NCBI GenBank assembly: GCA_963402885.1
Contig: OY727093.1
Coordinates: 9,063,501 to 9,127,500 of the forward strand
Source: Antedon bifida
Lineage: Eukaryota > Echinodermata > Crinoidea > Comatulida > Antedonidae
Reading direction: 5' to 3'
DNA: 64,000 nt
Within the stretch, counting starts at the first letter, position 1. Each line of letters starts with the position of its first letter. The notes under the pieces are model-generated. The model was not told where the DNA came from and did no database searches. It saw nothing but the letters and a program-made list of their open reading frames with translations. A program made the translations under genes and the position numbers. Shown in pieces: positions 1-11,039 of the stretch.

Positions 1-735
1 ACCGGATCACATAATGTTTATCCGAATCACATAATGTTTATCCGGATCACATAATGTTTGACCGGGTCACATAATGTTTATCCGGATCACATAATGTTAG
101 AGTCAGAGTTATAATGTAATGTTAGTTGGGCTCACATGTTTATCCGACTCACAAAATCTTCACCCGGATCAATAATGTTCATCCGGGTCACCAAATGTTT
201 ATCCAAATAATGCACATAATGTTCACCCGGATCAATAATGTTAATCCGGGTCACATAATGTTTATCCAGATCACACAATGTTCATCCGGGTCACTTAATG
301 TTAGTCAGCGTCAAATAATGTTAGTTGGGGTCACATAATGTTTATCCGGATCACATAATGTTCACGCGGATCAATAATGTTCATCCGCGTCACATATTGT
401 TTATCCAGATCACATAATGTTCATCTGGGTCACTCAATGTTAGTCAGAGTAAAATAATGTTAGTTGGGGTCACATAATGTTTATCCGGATCACATAATGT
501 TCACCCGTATCAATAATGTTCATCCGGGTTACATATTGTTTATTCAGATCACATAATGTTCATCCGGGTCACTTAATGTTAGTCAGAGTCACAATGTCAG
601 TTGGGGTAACATAATTAATGTTTATCCGGATCGCATAATGTTCACCCATATAAATAAAGTTCATCCGGATTACACAATGTTCATACGGGTCACATAATTT
701 TTACCCGTGGCACATATGTTCATCAGGATCACATA
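1..735. repeat. 20-bp minisatellite with higher-order structure
   Basis: Diverged tandem copies of about 20 bp, close to GTTTATCCGGATCACATAAT, run from the window edge to about 735. Variant units (TCATCCGGGTCAC, TTAGTTGGGGTCAC, TTAGTCAGAGTCA) recur in a fixed order. The TTAGTTGGGG variant starts near 321, 460 and 598, so there is a higher-order period of about 139 bp (seven units). The array is cut by the left window edge. I see no gene in it; the 70-residue ORF inside is a by-product of the repeat. Confidence 0.93.
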
Positions 736-2004
736 TTGTGGTCAATGATTTATTAAGATAAGTATAACATACTGTACATGCTCACAATTGATAAAAACAA
801 ATTCACGAAAATAATTTTATTTTTATATGTTGTAATTAATAGATGATTGAATACCACAAAACACCATGATTTGTCACGTTCCTCATAAAAATTAATTTTA
901 AACGAAACTAAGTGACATACAGTAGGCGGGCATGTGATAACGTGTCAATTAGGGTGGCTTTTGAACTCCACGCTTTTGATTTCTAAGGTTAGCTTCATGC
1001 ATGCTAAAAATAATATGACTAAATGGTCATGGATAATAATGTTAAAGCAAACAGATACCTGGACGTGTTAAAATTAGTTTTAGCCCATGCAGAGATGTTT
1101 GTTTTCATTGTACGGGAATATATCAGTGGCGAGATTTAGTATAATTAGTCATACTGAGCAAAAAGAACCAAATTCACCGGATAATAGCTGCGTACGGTAT
1201 AAGATCTCAACAATTTTCACTAGAATTTATTTAGGCCTATAGTTTCTTACTTTAAGATTGGACAAACGACGTCGCGACGAGGTTGAATATTACTTGTTTA
1301 AACGTACGTGAACCTTGTATCTAACTAACTGTCTATGAAAGACTGAGCATAGACTTGCATAGAAATAATCGGTTAGTTTTATTTCACTAATTCGAAACAA
1401 AAATAACATCCCTCACGTATGCCTACGTCATGTAAAGAAGCCAGAGGAACTAATGTCATTTAAAGATTGTCACCACTAAGATGATGATTCATGATTCGCA
1501 CGTTAAACCTAGGCCTATTATGCCGTCGTTCAATCTTCAAATTACGTACAACGATGGCCTGTTATGAGGTGCATACAATTCACCGATATTTTAATTTATT
1601 TTTTATACGAATCCAACAGCAAGAAACTCGCCAATTACAGCATAGATAACAATAATTTAGTTTATTCTTAACAATTAAGACTCATTTCAGGCATTAGCGC
1701 GTGAAGTAGAAAAAGTGGTGAGTTACAACCCTGACACAGGTCATGATTCAACCCTGGACATTGTGACCGGAAGGCACGTTAACCATCGAGCTCCGCTACA
1801 AAATAATAATCACTGTCAAATTCTAATTGAATATTAAATACAGGAAAATCTAAGATAGAATGCTGACCTAAACACGTGCGAAATATTAAATGCTTGCTTG
1901 GTTGAAAAACAGAATATTTCATGTGGGCGCGTGACGCTGTAAGCGAACACTTTTGACCAATCACAGGCACATACAAGAATCGCGTAACAACAAAGTTGAT
2001 TATT
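736..2004. other. Intergenic, nothing recognised
   Basis: AT-rich unique-looking sequence. Short ORFs here show no protein family I recognise and no splice context. Confidence 0.6.
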
Positions 2005-2332
2005 CATTTATTACACCTTATTTATAGAGGGTGACCCTAAACAGCGTATGCTGACAATCAAGGGGCCCTCTTGATGAGTGACAGTGGCTGTGTGTATACT
2101 ACAAGTACACCAGGGTAACCCCCTACTCGTCTCGAAAGATGTACTAGGTTCTTTAAAGTGCACCTGAGCCAGATGTGTACACTGGACCTACGGTTTATAG
2201 TCCTTATCCGAGAAGACTCGTTCTACTACCAGAACCATGGAGCGAGTGAGGCTCGAACCCTTGCCGATGTTAATATGGCAAGGTTTTACGGTTCCACTGT
2301 CTTCTTAACCGCTTGGCCACTCACCGCTCTTG
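2005..2332 (-). mobile_element. tRNA-derived SINE with LINE-type 3' tail
   Basis: Read on the minus strand, the element starts with a tRNA-like head (2328 to 2241). The head has an A-box-like TGGCCAAGCGGTTAAG and a B-box-like GGTTCGAGCC, a layout closest to Ser/Leu tRNAs with a long variable arm. About 150 bp of body follows, including GTGCACTTTAAAGAACC, which resembles core segments I recall from animal SINE superfamilies. The 3' tail (2095 to 2015) carries AGAGGGCCCC, a spacer and ACCCTCTATAAATAAGG. The same tail ends the LINE at 6795-8317, so the two look like a SINE/LINE pair. The core-family assignment is uncertain; the tRNA head and shared tail are seen directly. Confidence 0.78.
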
Positions 2333-2679
2333 ATCAACCTTTATACCCACTCTAGACCTATATGGTATTTGTATTTGATTGCTACTTTCTATAGTGTATC
2401 TGTATTCCTGCTAGATAACCTAACTTGGCCTACGTCTTAATTTAGCAGTAATACGCCTACGCTACTCTCTCGACTGTTTGAAAGTACGTACGTAGGACGT
2501 TTTCCAATCATAAAACTATCTATTGACTATGTTTTAATGAATCATGACAGTTAGCCCAAGAAACTCATATTCAACATGCATACAATGGGAATTTCATTTC
2601 CTTGACACTTTAAGATTAAGTTTCAAGTCCCTATAGTTCAAATATCAAAATAGGCAATTTCATAATACAGTAGAAAAGA

Positions 2680-2805
2680 CTTTCGTCATGCTCTTTTATA
2701 TTTGTATATTGCATTTTATTTTTCTGAGTGAAACGCTTTTGTTAAACTTCAATCTTTCGTTTGATTGCAATAAAGTTCTATTCGTATTCGTATTCGTATT
2801 CGCTC
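2680..2805 (+). mobile_element. LINE-type 3' end with TATTCG repeats
   Basis: TTGCAATAAAGTTCTATTCG followed by repeated TATTCG units. A 3' end closed by a short tandem repeat after an AATAAA-like motif is typical of CR1/L2-group LINEs and their SINEs. No coding part remains. Confidence 0.5.
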
Positions 2806-2862
2806 TCTATTACTAAGTTGCATTAGTCAGTTTTCTTTTGCTACATCGCCCTCTACGGTATG

Positions 2863-3362
2863 TATTAATCAGAGGGTAGCTTGTTTGAAATACTACTGTA
2901 TTATACGTTTTCTTACTAATAATAATTATTATTGTAACTTGTAGTAACAGCCTACGACTTAAATCATAAAGAAATACAGTATAGGCTACACCTTTTAAAA
3001 TGTACTGTAGGCTTAGAATTTAGGCCTAGCCAAGGCTCAATTCAAGGCTGAACGTGTGTGGGCGCTATCGCGATGTATTGCGAAGAGTAGGTCTGGCCCT
3101 ACTAGGCTAGAAGTGGTCAACTCGTACCCAAAATAACTCGTAGGCCTACATATTCCCAACTTGGCTAACTCGTACCTCAACCAACTCGTACCCAAACCAA
3201 CTCGTGCATACCTAATTTTTAAGCCTACATTTTAACGGTAACGTGCACTGTATTTTCTTTATGATTTAAGTCGTAGGCCGCTGTTACAACATTAGTAAGA
3301 AAACGTACACAGTAATCAGTTTTAATAATACTCTAGTATTTCAAATGGCCTACCTTCTGATT
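2863..3362. mobile_element. Fold-back element with long inverted arms
   Basis: The left arm (about 2863-2990) and the right arm (about 3246-3362) are inverted copies of each other. Shared blocks include GTTTTCTTACTAAT, CCTACGACTTAAATCATAAA and TTTGAAATACTA. The 250-bp middle holds a short run of CAACTCGTACC-like repeats. No ORF, so this is a non-autonomous fold-back or MITE-like element; the superfamily is not clear. Confidence 0.7.
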
Positions 3363-3620
3363 AAAAAAAAATAATGTTTTCACTTGTAAAATGACAAAAT
3401 AAATGATTAAAATTTAAATTCAACCAAAAATCCATTGGCTGGCAGCCAATTTGACAATTTTTTGCTTTAAATTACATTTTTTTTTCATGTAAATACATTT
3501 TTTTTCGATCCAATTTTTGGTCAAAGTGGATAACTATTATGTTACATTAAAATGGAATATTCAACAAAAAATGTTTTAAGAATTATTTTTTCAGGGGAAC
3601 AATACATCTTTAATAATGGA
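3363..3620. mobile_element. MITE family B, left-truncated copy
   Basis: Matches the other family B copies through TGGTCAAAGTGGATAACTAT and the terminal GGGAACAATACATCTTTAA. The left inverted repeat is missing, apparently lost against the neighbouring fold-back element. Confidence 0.7.
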
Positions 3621-3650
3621 ATGATCCAAATGACCTCCCAACCAATCATT

Positions 3651-3797
3651 TGATGATCTGAGTTTTCTAGTTTCCATTCTGGAACTAGAAAACTCAGATC
3701 TTGATATCTGAGTTTTCTAGATCTAGAAAAGTCAGATATCTGAGTTTTCTAGATCTAGAAAACGCAGATATATCTGAGATCTGAGTTTTCTAGACAC
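3651..3797. repeat. Cluster of nested palindromes
   Basis: Four or more alternating copies of ATCTGAGTTTTCTAG and its reverse complement CTAGAAAACTCAGAT stand back to back in about 145 bp, joined at CTAGATCTAG. The whole stretch can fold into several alternative hairpins. Confidence 0.85.
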
Positions 3798-4045
3798 CCA
3801 AAATGTATCTACAAATTGAAAAATATAAAAATTCAATTAAATAAGTAAGGCAAGGACGAACATTGGTAATTTATTTACAAGATTATAATTTGGTATAATT
3901 AGAAAATTGGAAAATTATGGAGTTAAATGATTGACAGTAATAATATATTTATTTGTATATATTTACATATTATGTTAAATTTCTTTAGTTTTACTGTATT
4001 AAAGTCTATCTCTCATTCAGGAGGCGTATAAGATAAAGCATAAGG
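3798..4045. other. Intergenic, nothing recognised
   Basis: AT-rich, no ORF and no repeat that I can relate to others in the window. Confidence 0.5.
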
Positions 4046-4467
4046 CTATAGTCAAAGAACTTATAACACAAGAATCTCCTGTTCGTCCGAAGCGCGTAAC
4101 AATTTCGAAAGGCATTGTGGGATAGAATAGAGCTAATGGGTGGCGCCATTGTGAGCCATGGAGTAGGGCGCCCGCATCAAATTAAAAAGTCAAAATCATA
4201 GAGGGGATCTGCTAATACTCTAGGGGGGATAGAGTAATTGACTGAGGAGTAGGGCGCCCGCATCAAATTAGAAAGTCAAAATCTTAGAGGGGATCTGCTA
4301 ATACTCTAGGTGGGTAGAGTAATTGACTTCCTAGTTTGGAGGGGCGCTGCTCCATGCTGTGAAATGGCGTCGCCCAGTTTGACCTTTTAACCCTGTACTT
4401 CCGATACTGTGTTTTGAATGCAAATTGAAGAACAGGAGATTCTTGTGTTATAAGTTCTTTGCTATAG
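4046..4467. mobile_element. Non-autonomous DNA transposon with 38-bp TIRs
   Basis: The terminal inverted repeats (4046-4084 and 4430-4467) match over their whole length except for one inserted base. They begin CTATAG and contain CTTATAACACAAGAATCTCC. No transposase is present. The inside holds an 86-bp tandem duplication (units starting at 4161 and 4247, GAGTAGGGCGCCCGCATCAA). The flanks suggest a TA-type target, but the duplication is ambiguous. Confidence 0.82.
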
Positions 4468-4711
4468 TATAGGTTTGTTTTACGTATAGGGGCTCAACAA
4501 AGCTAATGGTTTCTAATAAACCAATAATCCTTAAATTTATTAGATATAGGCCTAATACAATCTGAAGCAATTTACGACATATAGTTTCGTGGCGATCATC
4601 TAGTAGTTTAATATTCAAAATTTCAAGGGAAGTCTTGTAGTCTTTGAATTCTTTCCAACATTATCTTACACGCACGTTCTGACTCTTTGGCATTTCTGGG
4701 TAACAGTAAGA

Positions 4712-5262
4712 CTAAGAGTGCCATACTGGTATTGCATACTCGAATATTGGTCTGAATGTTGTGTAAACTTGGGCAAGGTCTTCAAACTGTTTTAGTACAC
4801 CACAGGATAAGTTTTCCCAGTCTGAAAAAGTCGATTGGTATCTGACTCTTTGGCGCCTTTCAGAAAAAAAAATTACATATCCATATCCAACAATCCAGGA
4901 TTTGGCACCACGTGCAATAAGAGTACTTGCTGCAACTGTATGGTCTACACCATCAAATGCTTTAGCGAAATCTGTTATAACCAAGCGCCCTGTTTTTCGC
5001 GGCTTGTCAGTTCTTTTATAAAGATAGTTGAGCATGTCAATCAGGTAGTGGGATGTAGAGCATCCTTTCGACGTGCACCCATACTGGCTAGTGTCCATAT
5101 TCGGTCCAAAATCTTTTAACACGAGGCTGTATACAATTCCTTCAGCTTTTTTGGCAAATTGTGAAGTCAAAGAAACTTGTCTTTATTTACCATGTTTAAC
5201 CGATTAATACCGTACTCTTTGAATAGGACACACTACGTCTTTCCACTGCCGAGGTACACAAG
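4712..5262 (-). mobile_element. Non-LTR retrotransposon RT fragment
   Basis: The minus-strand reading frame covers reverse transcriptase finger and palm blocks: a PRQWK-like segment near 5260, SQFAKKAEGIV, GCSTSHYLIDMLNYLY, then the motif A block VITDFAKAFDGVDHT and the SCGV residues that precede the usual PQG. After SCGV the frame jumps to a C-terminal block (FRPIFEYAIPVWH). The catalytic YADD block and the region around it are therefore absent, and an internal deletion has joined the two parts. No endonuclease, no intact start and no 3' end are visible. The clade is uncertain. It lies alone between the TIR element and AT-rich sequence. Confidence 0.85.
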
Positions 5263-6456
5263 ATTGCCTAAAGGATGATAAACACATGTTGGTCCCTGAA
5301 TGTAACATGATATTGACGCGTGTATCGTACTCGTACAGCGAGCTGAGGCACGAACAATTCGTACCGCCAGACAACCGCGTATGCCTACCTATATACGTAA
5401 AAAATGGAACGCCGTGGTTACCTACGGTGTGGCTATATAGTATCAGTGTATCATCATCATAGAGGATATGTTAATAATAATACAGTAGTACACTAACTAT
5501 GGTAACTGTGTACTGTAGTTTACATTATAGCAACCGATTTTTTTTTCTAGGCCACCCACCGATACGTACTAAACTGACTGTAATACCAATTTATTAATTA
5601 ATAATAATATATTTAATTTCCTCAACAAATTAATTGATGTAAATAAATATTGAGCTACTATAATATTAATAAGCATTGAATTTTGCGGGTTTTTTTCGGG
5701 GCTTCCCCTAGACGTACGTTCGCATTGAACTTGAACGCAACGCAATCAAAACAAAATACTGAGTGAATGAAATCGGCAACAAAATGTTAAAGGTAAGATC
5801 GTTTTGCTCATTGGTAGCATGCTACATGAGAGTGCCTTTTCGTGTAAATTATGAAGCGCCATTTATCATGAATTTTATGTGCGAGAGTACTATTTCCGGC
5901 TATCTGGGGCGTAATTTAACAAAGTTCGCTTCGCCACAGGTCCTGTCGACGGCCCAGGCACTTTTTTCAGCCGCTGACTTGCGCGAAACGCCCTGTTGTG
6001 ACGCTTTTACTCAAAATAGGCCTATGTGGGGAAATGCCACCTTTTAATAGGCTAGTACCTCAGTTTTTATATTTAAAATATCAATTTTTAATACATTTAT
6101 AATAACGTGAGAGTGACATTTCCGACCATCTAGAGATGTTATATTTTCAAAATCGCCACAACTCAACTGAGTTGGTGTGGACTCTCTACAGTTGTGCAAC
6201 CCCCCCCACCCCCTTTCACAAAATCCGCACCAGGTCCAGCAATATTGTGTATGTTCTATTAATATGCACAATTTTCATTTTAAAAAAAATTTTCAATTTA
6301 AGCATAAAACATTTTTTTTTTAATGAAAATCATACATAATATTTATACCATCTTTTTAACCAACATACCACACAAAATGTTAAAATGTATTTATTTGTCT
6401 CAAAATAGACAAGAAATATTTCTTACAAAAACCCCGCTCGCTTGTTGACGTAACAG
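5263..6456. other. Intergenic with a dispersed repeat also found near 16.6-17.7 kb
   Basis: The stretch 5400-5590 (AAAATGGAACGC, TGTAGTTTACATTA, CCGATACGTACT) is also found split at about 16650-16730 and 17600-17690, so it is an interspersed repeat. The 94-residue ORF at 5763-6047 has no recognisable family, composition or context, and I do not call it. Confidence 0.5.
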
Positions 6457-6760
6457 TTTTAAAGATATATTGTCACACTGAAAAATATTTTTTATTTCAA
6501 ATTTGTTTTTGAAATGTGTCATTTTATTGTCACATAATAGTTATTCACGTTAACCAAACAATTATTTACCTGAAAAAATGTAATTTAAAGCAAAAAAATA
6601 CTTAAATTGTCTGTCAGGTTATAATTAAACGTTTCTTTTCTCTTTTTATACGTGAATAAATATTCTTTTTTTGTTACAGAAGCGAATAACTTTGTATTTG
6701 AAGTAAAATACAACAAGAATTCATACTTTAATTTCTTGCAGCGGATGACACCACTTCGAA
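6457..6760. mobile_element. MITE family B, partial copy
   Basis: Begins TTTTAAAGATATATTGTCAC and shares the internal ATTAAACGTTTCTTTT and GAATAACTTTG blocks with the copy at 55795-56140, in the same orientation. The right end is not recognisable. Confidence 0.65.
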
Positions 6761-6794
6761 CCTCGTTAATAAGCTTTATGTCATTTTTTATGTT

Positions 6795-8317
6795 ATTTTT
6801 ATTTCAACTTTATTTATAGAGGGTAACCCTTCCAGTTGAACCTGCAGGCCAGCTGATATTCAGGGGCCCTCTTAAAATGACAAAATATATAAAACTATAC
6901 TTAACTAATACGAATCTACTATATACATTTAAATTTAAAACAATTATATAAAAAAATAATTATCCAAAAAAAAAAAAAATTCAATTAGACAATTACGATA
7001 AAATGTGTTTTTTTAAATTAAATTTAAACGAGTTAATATTGGTACATTCTTTTAAAACAGAAGGTAATACATTATATAAAATACTAGCAGAATAAATAAA
7101 AGAGCGCCGGAAACATTCCAATTTAACTTTGGGTACCAGTAAGTCTCCCCTGGAAGCAGCCCTAGTCCTCATAGAGTGTATCGGAACAGTGGAAAATCGT
7201 TGGGTGATGTATCGAGGGGCAATATTGTTCATAGCTTTAAAAGCTAGGCAGCCTACCTGGTACTGCACCCTCATTCATGATGTGTAGAGATGTTAGAAGA
7301 ATGTGAGTGCTGGTGCGAGGTGGAGCTTGAAGAACTACGCGCATAGCGCGATTTTGAAGTTTTTGAATCTTATTAATGTTTGTTTTACTTCCGGTGCCCC
7401 AGAGAAGAGCACCGTAGTCAATGTGTGGTAAAATGAATGTGTTGTAAAATAAATGTGCTGTACGTTTGTCAAGATATTTTCTAATTCGTGCAAGTGTGTG
7501 GATTTTGAAAGAAAGTGTAGAGCTCAACTTATTGACATGGGTATGCCAGTTAAGTTGATTGTCAATGTGCACACCTAAGTGTTTGTGGTTAGTTTCTACT
7601 TTGATCGGTTGTGCAGCAATCGATACGTCTATTGTTTTGTGTTTAAGCCGCTGAGGGACGCCAATTAACATCGCCTCAGTTTTGTCAGTGTGTAATGATA
7701 ATCGGTTAGAGGAGAGGTCAGAGTTGATGTTTCTGTTAATTATATGTATGTTAGAGTGAGAATAATAGAGGGTGGAATCATCAGCATAAAGATCAAGAGT
7801 GCCATGTTCTGGAACAGGGCAAGATCATTGATGTAAATTGTGAATAACAAGGGTCCAAGAATGGACCCCTGAGGTATACCGTGTGTTATGGTGAGAAAAT
7901 TAGTGTTTTTGAATTTAACTGTTTGAGTGCGGTTAGTTAGATATGATGTGAACCACTCGATGCCAGATGAGGATACACCACACCGAGTCAGTTTTCTAAG
8001 CATGATCTTGTGGTTGACCGTGTCAAAAGCTTTTCTTAAATCTATGAAAACTGACCCGGTGAGGCGACCCCCATTCATAGCATCGAGCCAGTTGTCACAT
8101 GTGTTAGTAAGTGCTGTAGTGGTAGAGAAGTGTTTCCTAAAGCCTGATTGGTTATCTGAGATAATGTTCTGTGCTGTAAGATAGTCATAGAGTTGGATAT
8201 GAGCAGCACGTTCAATGATTTTAGAGAGGATTGGTAAAACGGATATAGGTCGATAATTGTTGAGTTCGTCCTTGGCCCCACTTTTATATATATGGGAACA
8301 ACTTTGGCAATTTTTAG
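6795..8317 (-). mobile_element. CR1/L2-group LINE, 5'-truncated
   Basis: The minus strand encodes the C-terminal two thirds of a LINE reverse transcriptase. In order: NYRPISVLPILSKIIER, the motif A block VFIDLRKAFDTVNHK, GIPQGSILGPLLFTIYINDL, YADDSTL (near 7780), then HLGVHID, HIDYGALLWG and a C-terminal SASILYNVLP block ending near 6993. Two frame changes split it, one just before YADD and one near 7250; a TA expansion near 8290 gives a third. The 3' UTR carries GAGGGTTACCCTCTATAAAT and an A-rich end. No endonuclease domain remains, and the 5' side is cut by the TIR element beginning at 8318. CR1/L2 grouping rests on the RT style and tail. Confidence 0.9.
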
Positions 8318-9412
8318 GGGTCTGTTTCTGCTGCATAACGCAATTTAACCGGTTATTTTAAAATAGACTACCGCGTTTCTGACGAATTTGTGCTCCGAAA
8401 ATAACCGGTTAAATCTATGGGTGGTCGTCGAGCAAAACGTCATCATTACCCAAAATGCAATACACTCAGACGGAAGTAGTAAGTTGGCTGTTTGTTTACA
8501 TCGACGTCAGTACACACGTGTGTGATATCGCCGAACATCTCAAACATGATAACATAATAAAATGTTGTCTCCAGATCTACAAGTTTTGTTTTTTGTAAAG
8601 CCTACTTAACATCGCTAATAAAATTAATTCTCATGGCGCCTTCAATAACATGGGGAGGGTCGTGCAAACGATAATTATTATCTAGCCTAATAATTCCTCA
8701 AAAAGGCGATGTCACACGGCCCTTCCCACGTGAACGACTGTTGTCTTCCGCGAGCGCGGTCCTACTAAACACCAAACGGAAACAAAAACGAGACTCAGAA
8801 TGTTGCAATACCTACCAAACGAGAGTTGATAATTGTTAATTAATTATGAAAACCCAACTTATATAGCAAAAATCGTCCGAATTTATGTTAAAAACGATGA
8901 GTTTAGCCACAAAAACTTAAATCAAACGAGAGTATGCAAGTCATAGAATATCGCACGCACATAGTGCCTTTAATAGAATAATGAGTATTGAACATTATTT
9001 CGTATATTTATGTACTAACATAAATAATAACACATTTCTATGCTTAATAAAATCATATTTAATATATTATCAAAGGCTCTGATAACCTTTGTTTTCGGTC
9101 GATGTGATGTTTTTCTAAAAAATGATATGTAAAACGATCAAAGTAAGATTGTTCATTGTTCTCCTATTAAAGACACTAAGAGCGCGCCATAAATACGCGA
9201 TCTTTGGTTTCAGTTTTTGTTGCTAAATTCATCGTTTTTAACATAAATTCGGACGATTTTTGCTATAAAATGTGAACAACATATTTTGTGATTTCATTCA
9301 TCCACATGCATGTTCACTTCTTCGTTCGACTGTCAAAACCACGAGGAAAACACACATGGTTCGCGACGGTATCTGACTAACCGGTTATTTTGTATGCAGC
9401 AGAAACAGGCCC
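8318..9412. mobile_element. 1.1-kb non-autonomous TIR transposon abutting the LINE
   Basis: The ends are inverted copies: GGGTCTGTTTCTGCTGCATA on the left and the complement of GGGCCTGTTTCTGCTGCATA on the right. Each is followed by a subterminal TAACCGGTTATTTT. Inside, a second inverted pair (8861-8908 and 9222-9268; block ATCGTCCGAATTTATGTTAA) brackets about 310 bp, so the element is either nested or a double fold-back. No transposase ORF. The target duplication could not be settled. Confidence 0.78.
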
Positions 9413-10773
9413 TATCATTACAATGATGGTCAATACTGAATACAGTATTTTATCTTGATGACGTCATTGACCTGAATGTCGAGGCCGACGATGTGATTAA
9501 AGTGTTACATAACCTTGGATGTTAACATTAGAGTTCTCTTATTGTTTTGTCCCATCAATCACCTGTTAACTCCACCCTTGATTGTTTCATAACGCATAAA
9601 ACTGAGCCTCTTATCTCGGAACATTATTTGTCTGTCTTGTACTGAAAGCTTTAATCATTGGAAGCTCCACGCGGCATAGTCTACAGACAGTCGCTTTTTC
9701 AACGAGTATTCACAATTTTGGAAAGGTGCGGCCTACACTGTACGGTAAGTTCATTTATATCATAAGAAGAGATTTACAACGTTGAACAATAATAGTATGG
9801 TAACTACTCTAAAATATGTATATTTCTTAAAGGTAACAGTTCCTTTCAACCTTTGGCGTTGCCCTGGTTTTTTGCTGGAATGTCCATAAAGTCATTAAAC
9901 TTGTCTTGTTCATATTTTCGCTTTTTAACCCAGTCGTAGTGTTTTATGGCATATCTTGAAGCCCATGGTGATAAAGAGAGAGTCCCGGTTCCATAAATAT
10001 CTCTCCGTGTTTCGCAAAGTTGCAACATAACAATATCCTTTCAACGTTCGACTAAATCAGTAACTTTAATGCTTTCCAATTAGCACTTAATTTCAAAATG
10101 TTATTGATGCTCTCGCACGAGTTGTTTTTCCAGTCGATGGGTATCTACTTAGATGAAAGGTGTGGAATATGAATCTGGTATGTCCTGTTGTATGCGTTCG
10201 TTAATAAACAGTGCTGTTTTTCTGAATTCATATTCATCTTTGCAAGCTATCCGTTGTGTCACCAAATATGTTCTTTATCATTTCTTTGCGAAGTGATTCT
10301 TTTGCACCAATAAACTCTATATATATCATATTTCGTTAAATTAACACTTTAAATTGGTATTTCTTGGTTGGTCTTGGTAGGTCATACTACAGTAAAGGTA
10401 AAAGGTAAAGGTATTTATATTTGTCAGTGGTTGACGCAATGCAGACATTTATGACGCATTGTATGCATCAACTCAGTTCGTTTCGCGAACGCGACGCTTG
10501 TTGGTGTCTATATCGCGCTAAAATTGAGGTTTTATTGTTGGAAATAGTCTATTAGTTAGAAGTCTATATATATCATATTTCGTTAAATGAACACTTTAAA
10601 TTTACAGGTCTTGGTAGGATACATACTAATGGTTTTTCTTGAATATGTATGAAACGCCTTGTGTTTAATATTTTACTAATACTTATTATTAAGCCGAATC
10701 GGCGGTCTTTAATTCCAGAAACAGCAGCGATAATTACGGCGTGCACATTGCCATCACTACAGTGAATATTACT
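9413..10773. other. Intergenic with a 65-78 bp local duplication
   Basis: The segment CATATTTCGTTAAATTAACA with its flank at about 10313-10390 recurs at 10558-10622. A donor-like ACGGTAAGTTC at 9740 and an acceptor-like TTACTTTACAG at 10848 could frame a non-coding transcript, but no coding exon is visible. Confidence 0.4.
9846..10028 (-). CDS. Short ORF of 60 residues, uncertain
   Basis: The minus-strand ORF from a true ATG encodes a hydrophilic, Trp/Tyr-containing peptide (LSPWASRYAIKHYDWVKKRK, then a C-terminal DIPAKNQG). The amino-acid mix looks more protein-like than most random ORFs here, and it ends at a stop in unique sequence. I recognise no domain. It could be a small single-exon gene, a last exon, or chance. 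There is no signal peptide or membrane segment, and no neighbouring exon with matching splice sites was found. Confidence 0.3.
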   Translation of the reverse strand: MLQLCETRRDIYGTGTLSLSPWASRYAIKHYDWVKKRKYEQDKFNDFMDIPAKNQGNAKG

Positions 10774-11039
10774 TTTTTAACTCTACATTTATAATGTAAG
10801 AATGTTTATTAAACCTAATACATTTTTGTTCTCAATTTACTTTACAGGTGCCAAGAAGTATGTGTGCTTTTTGAAAATAAAGTTGTTTTGGGGTTTTCGT
10901 TTTATTTTACAAATTGTATTATTTAAATGTCGGAAATTAATTTAGATATTTTATAAATTATTTACCACTATTAATAATTCATTATTTATATCGATAACAA
11001 ATTAGGACATTCTTTCTGTGCCGCGCCTACAGTATCAAT

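Noticed and set aside
2158-2355. 65-codon ORF on +
   Set aside because: It lies antisense across the tRNA-headed SINE; no independent support.
5763-6047. 94-codon ORF on +
   Set aside because: No recognisable family, poor context, in a repeat-rich intergenic stretch.
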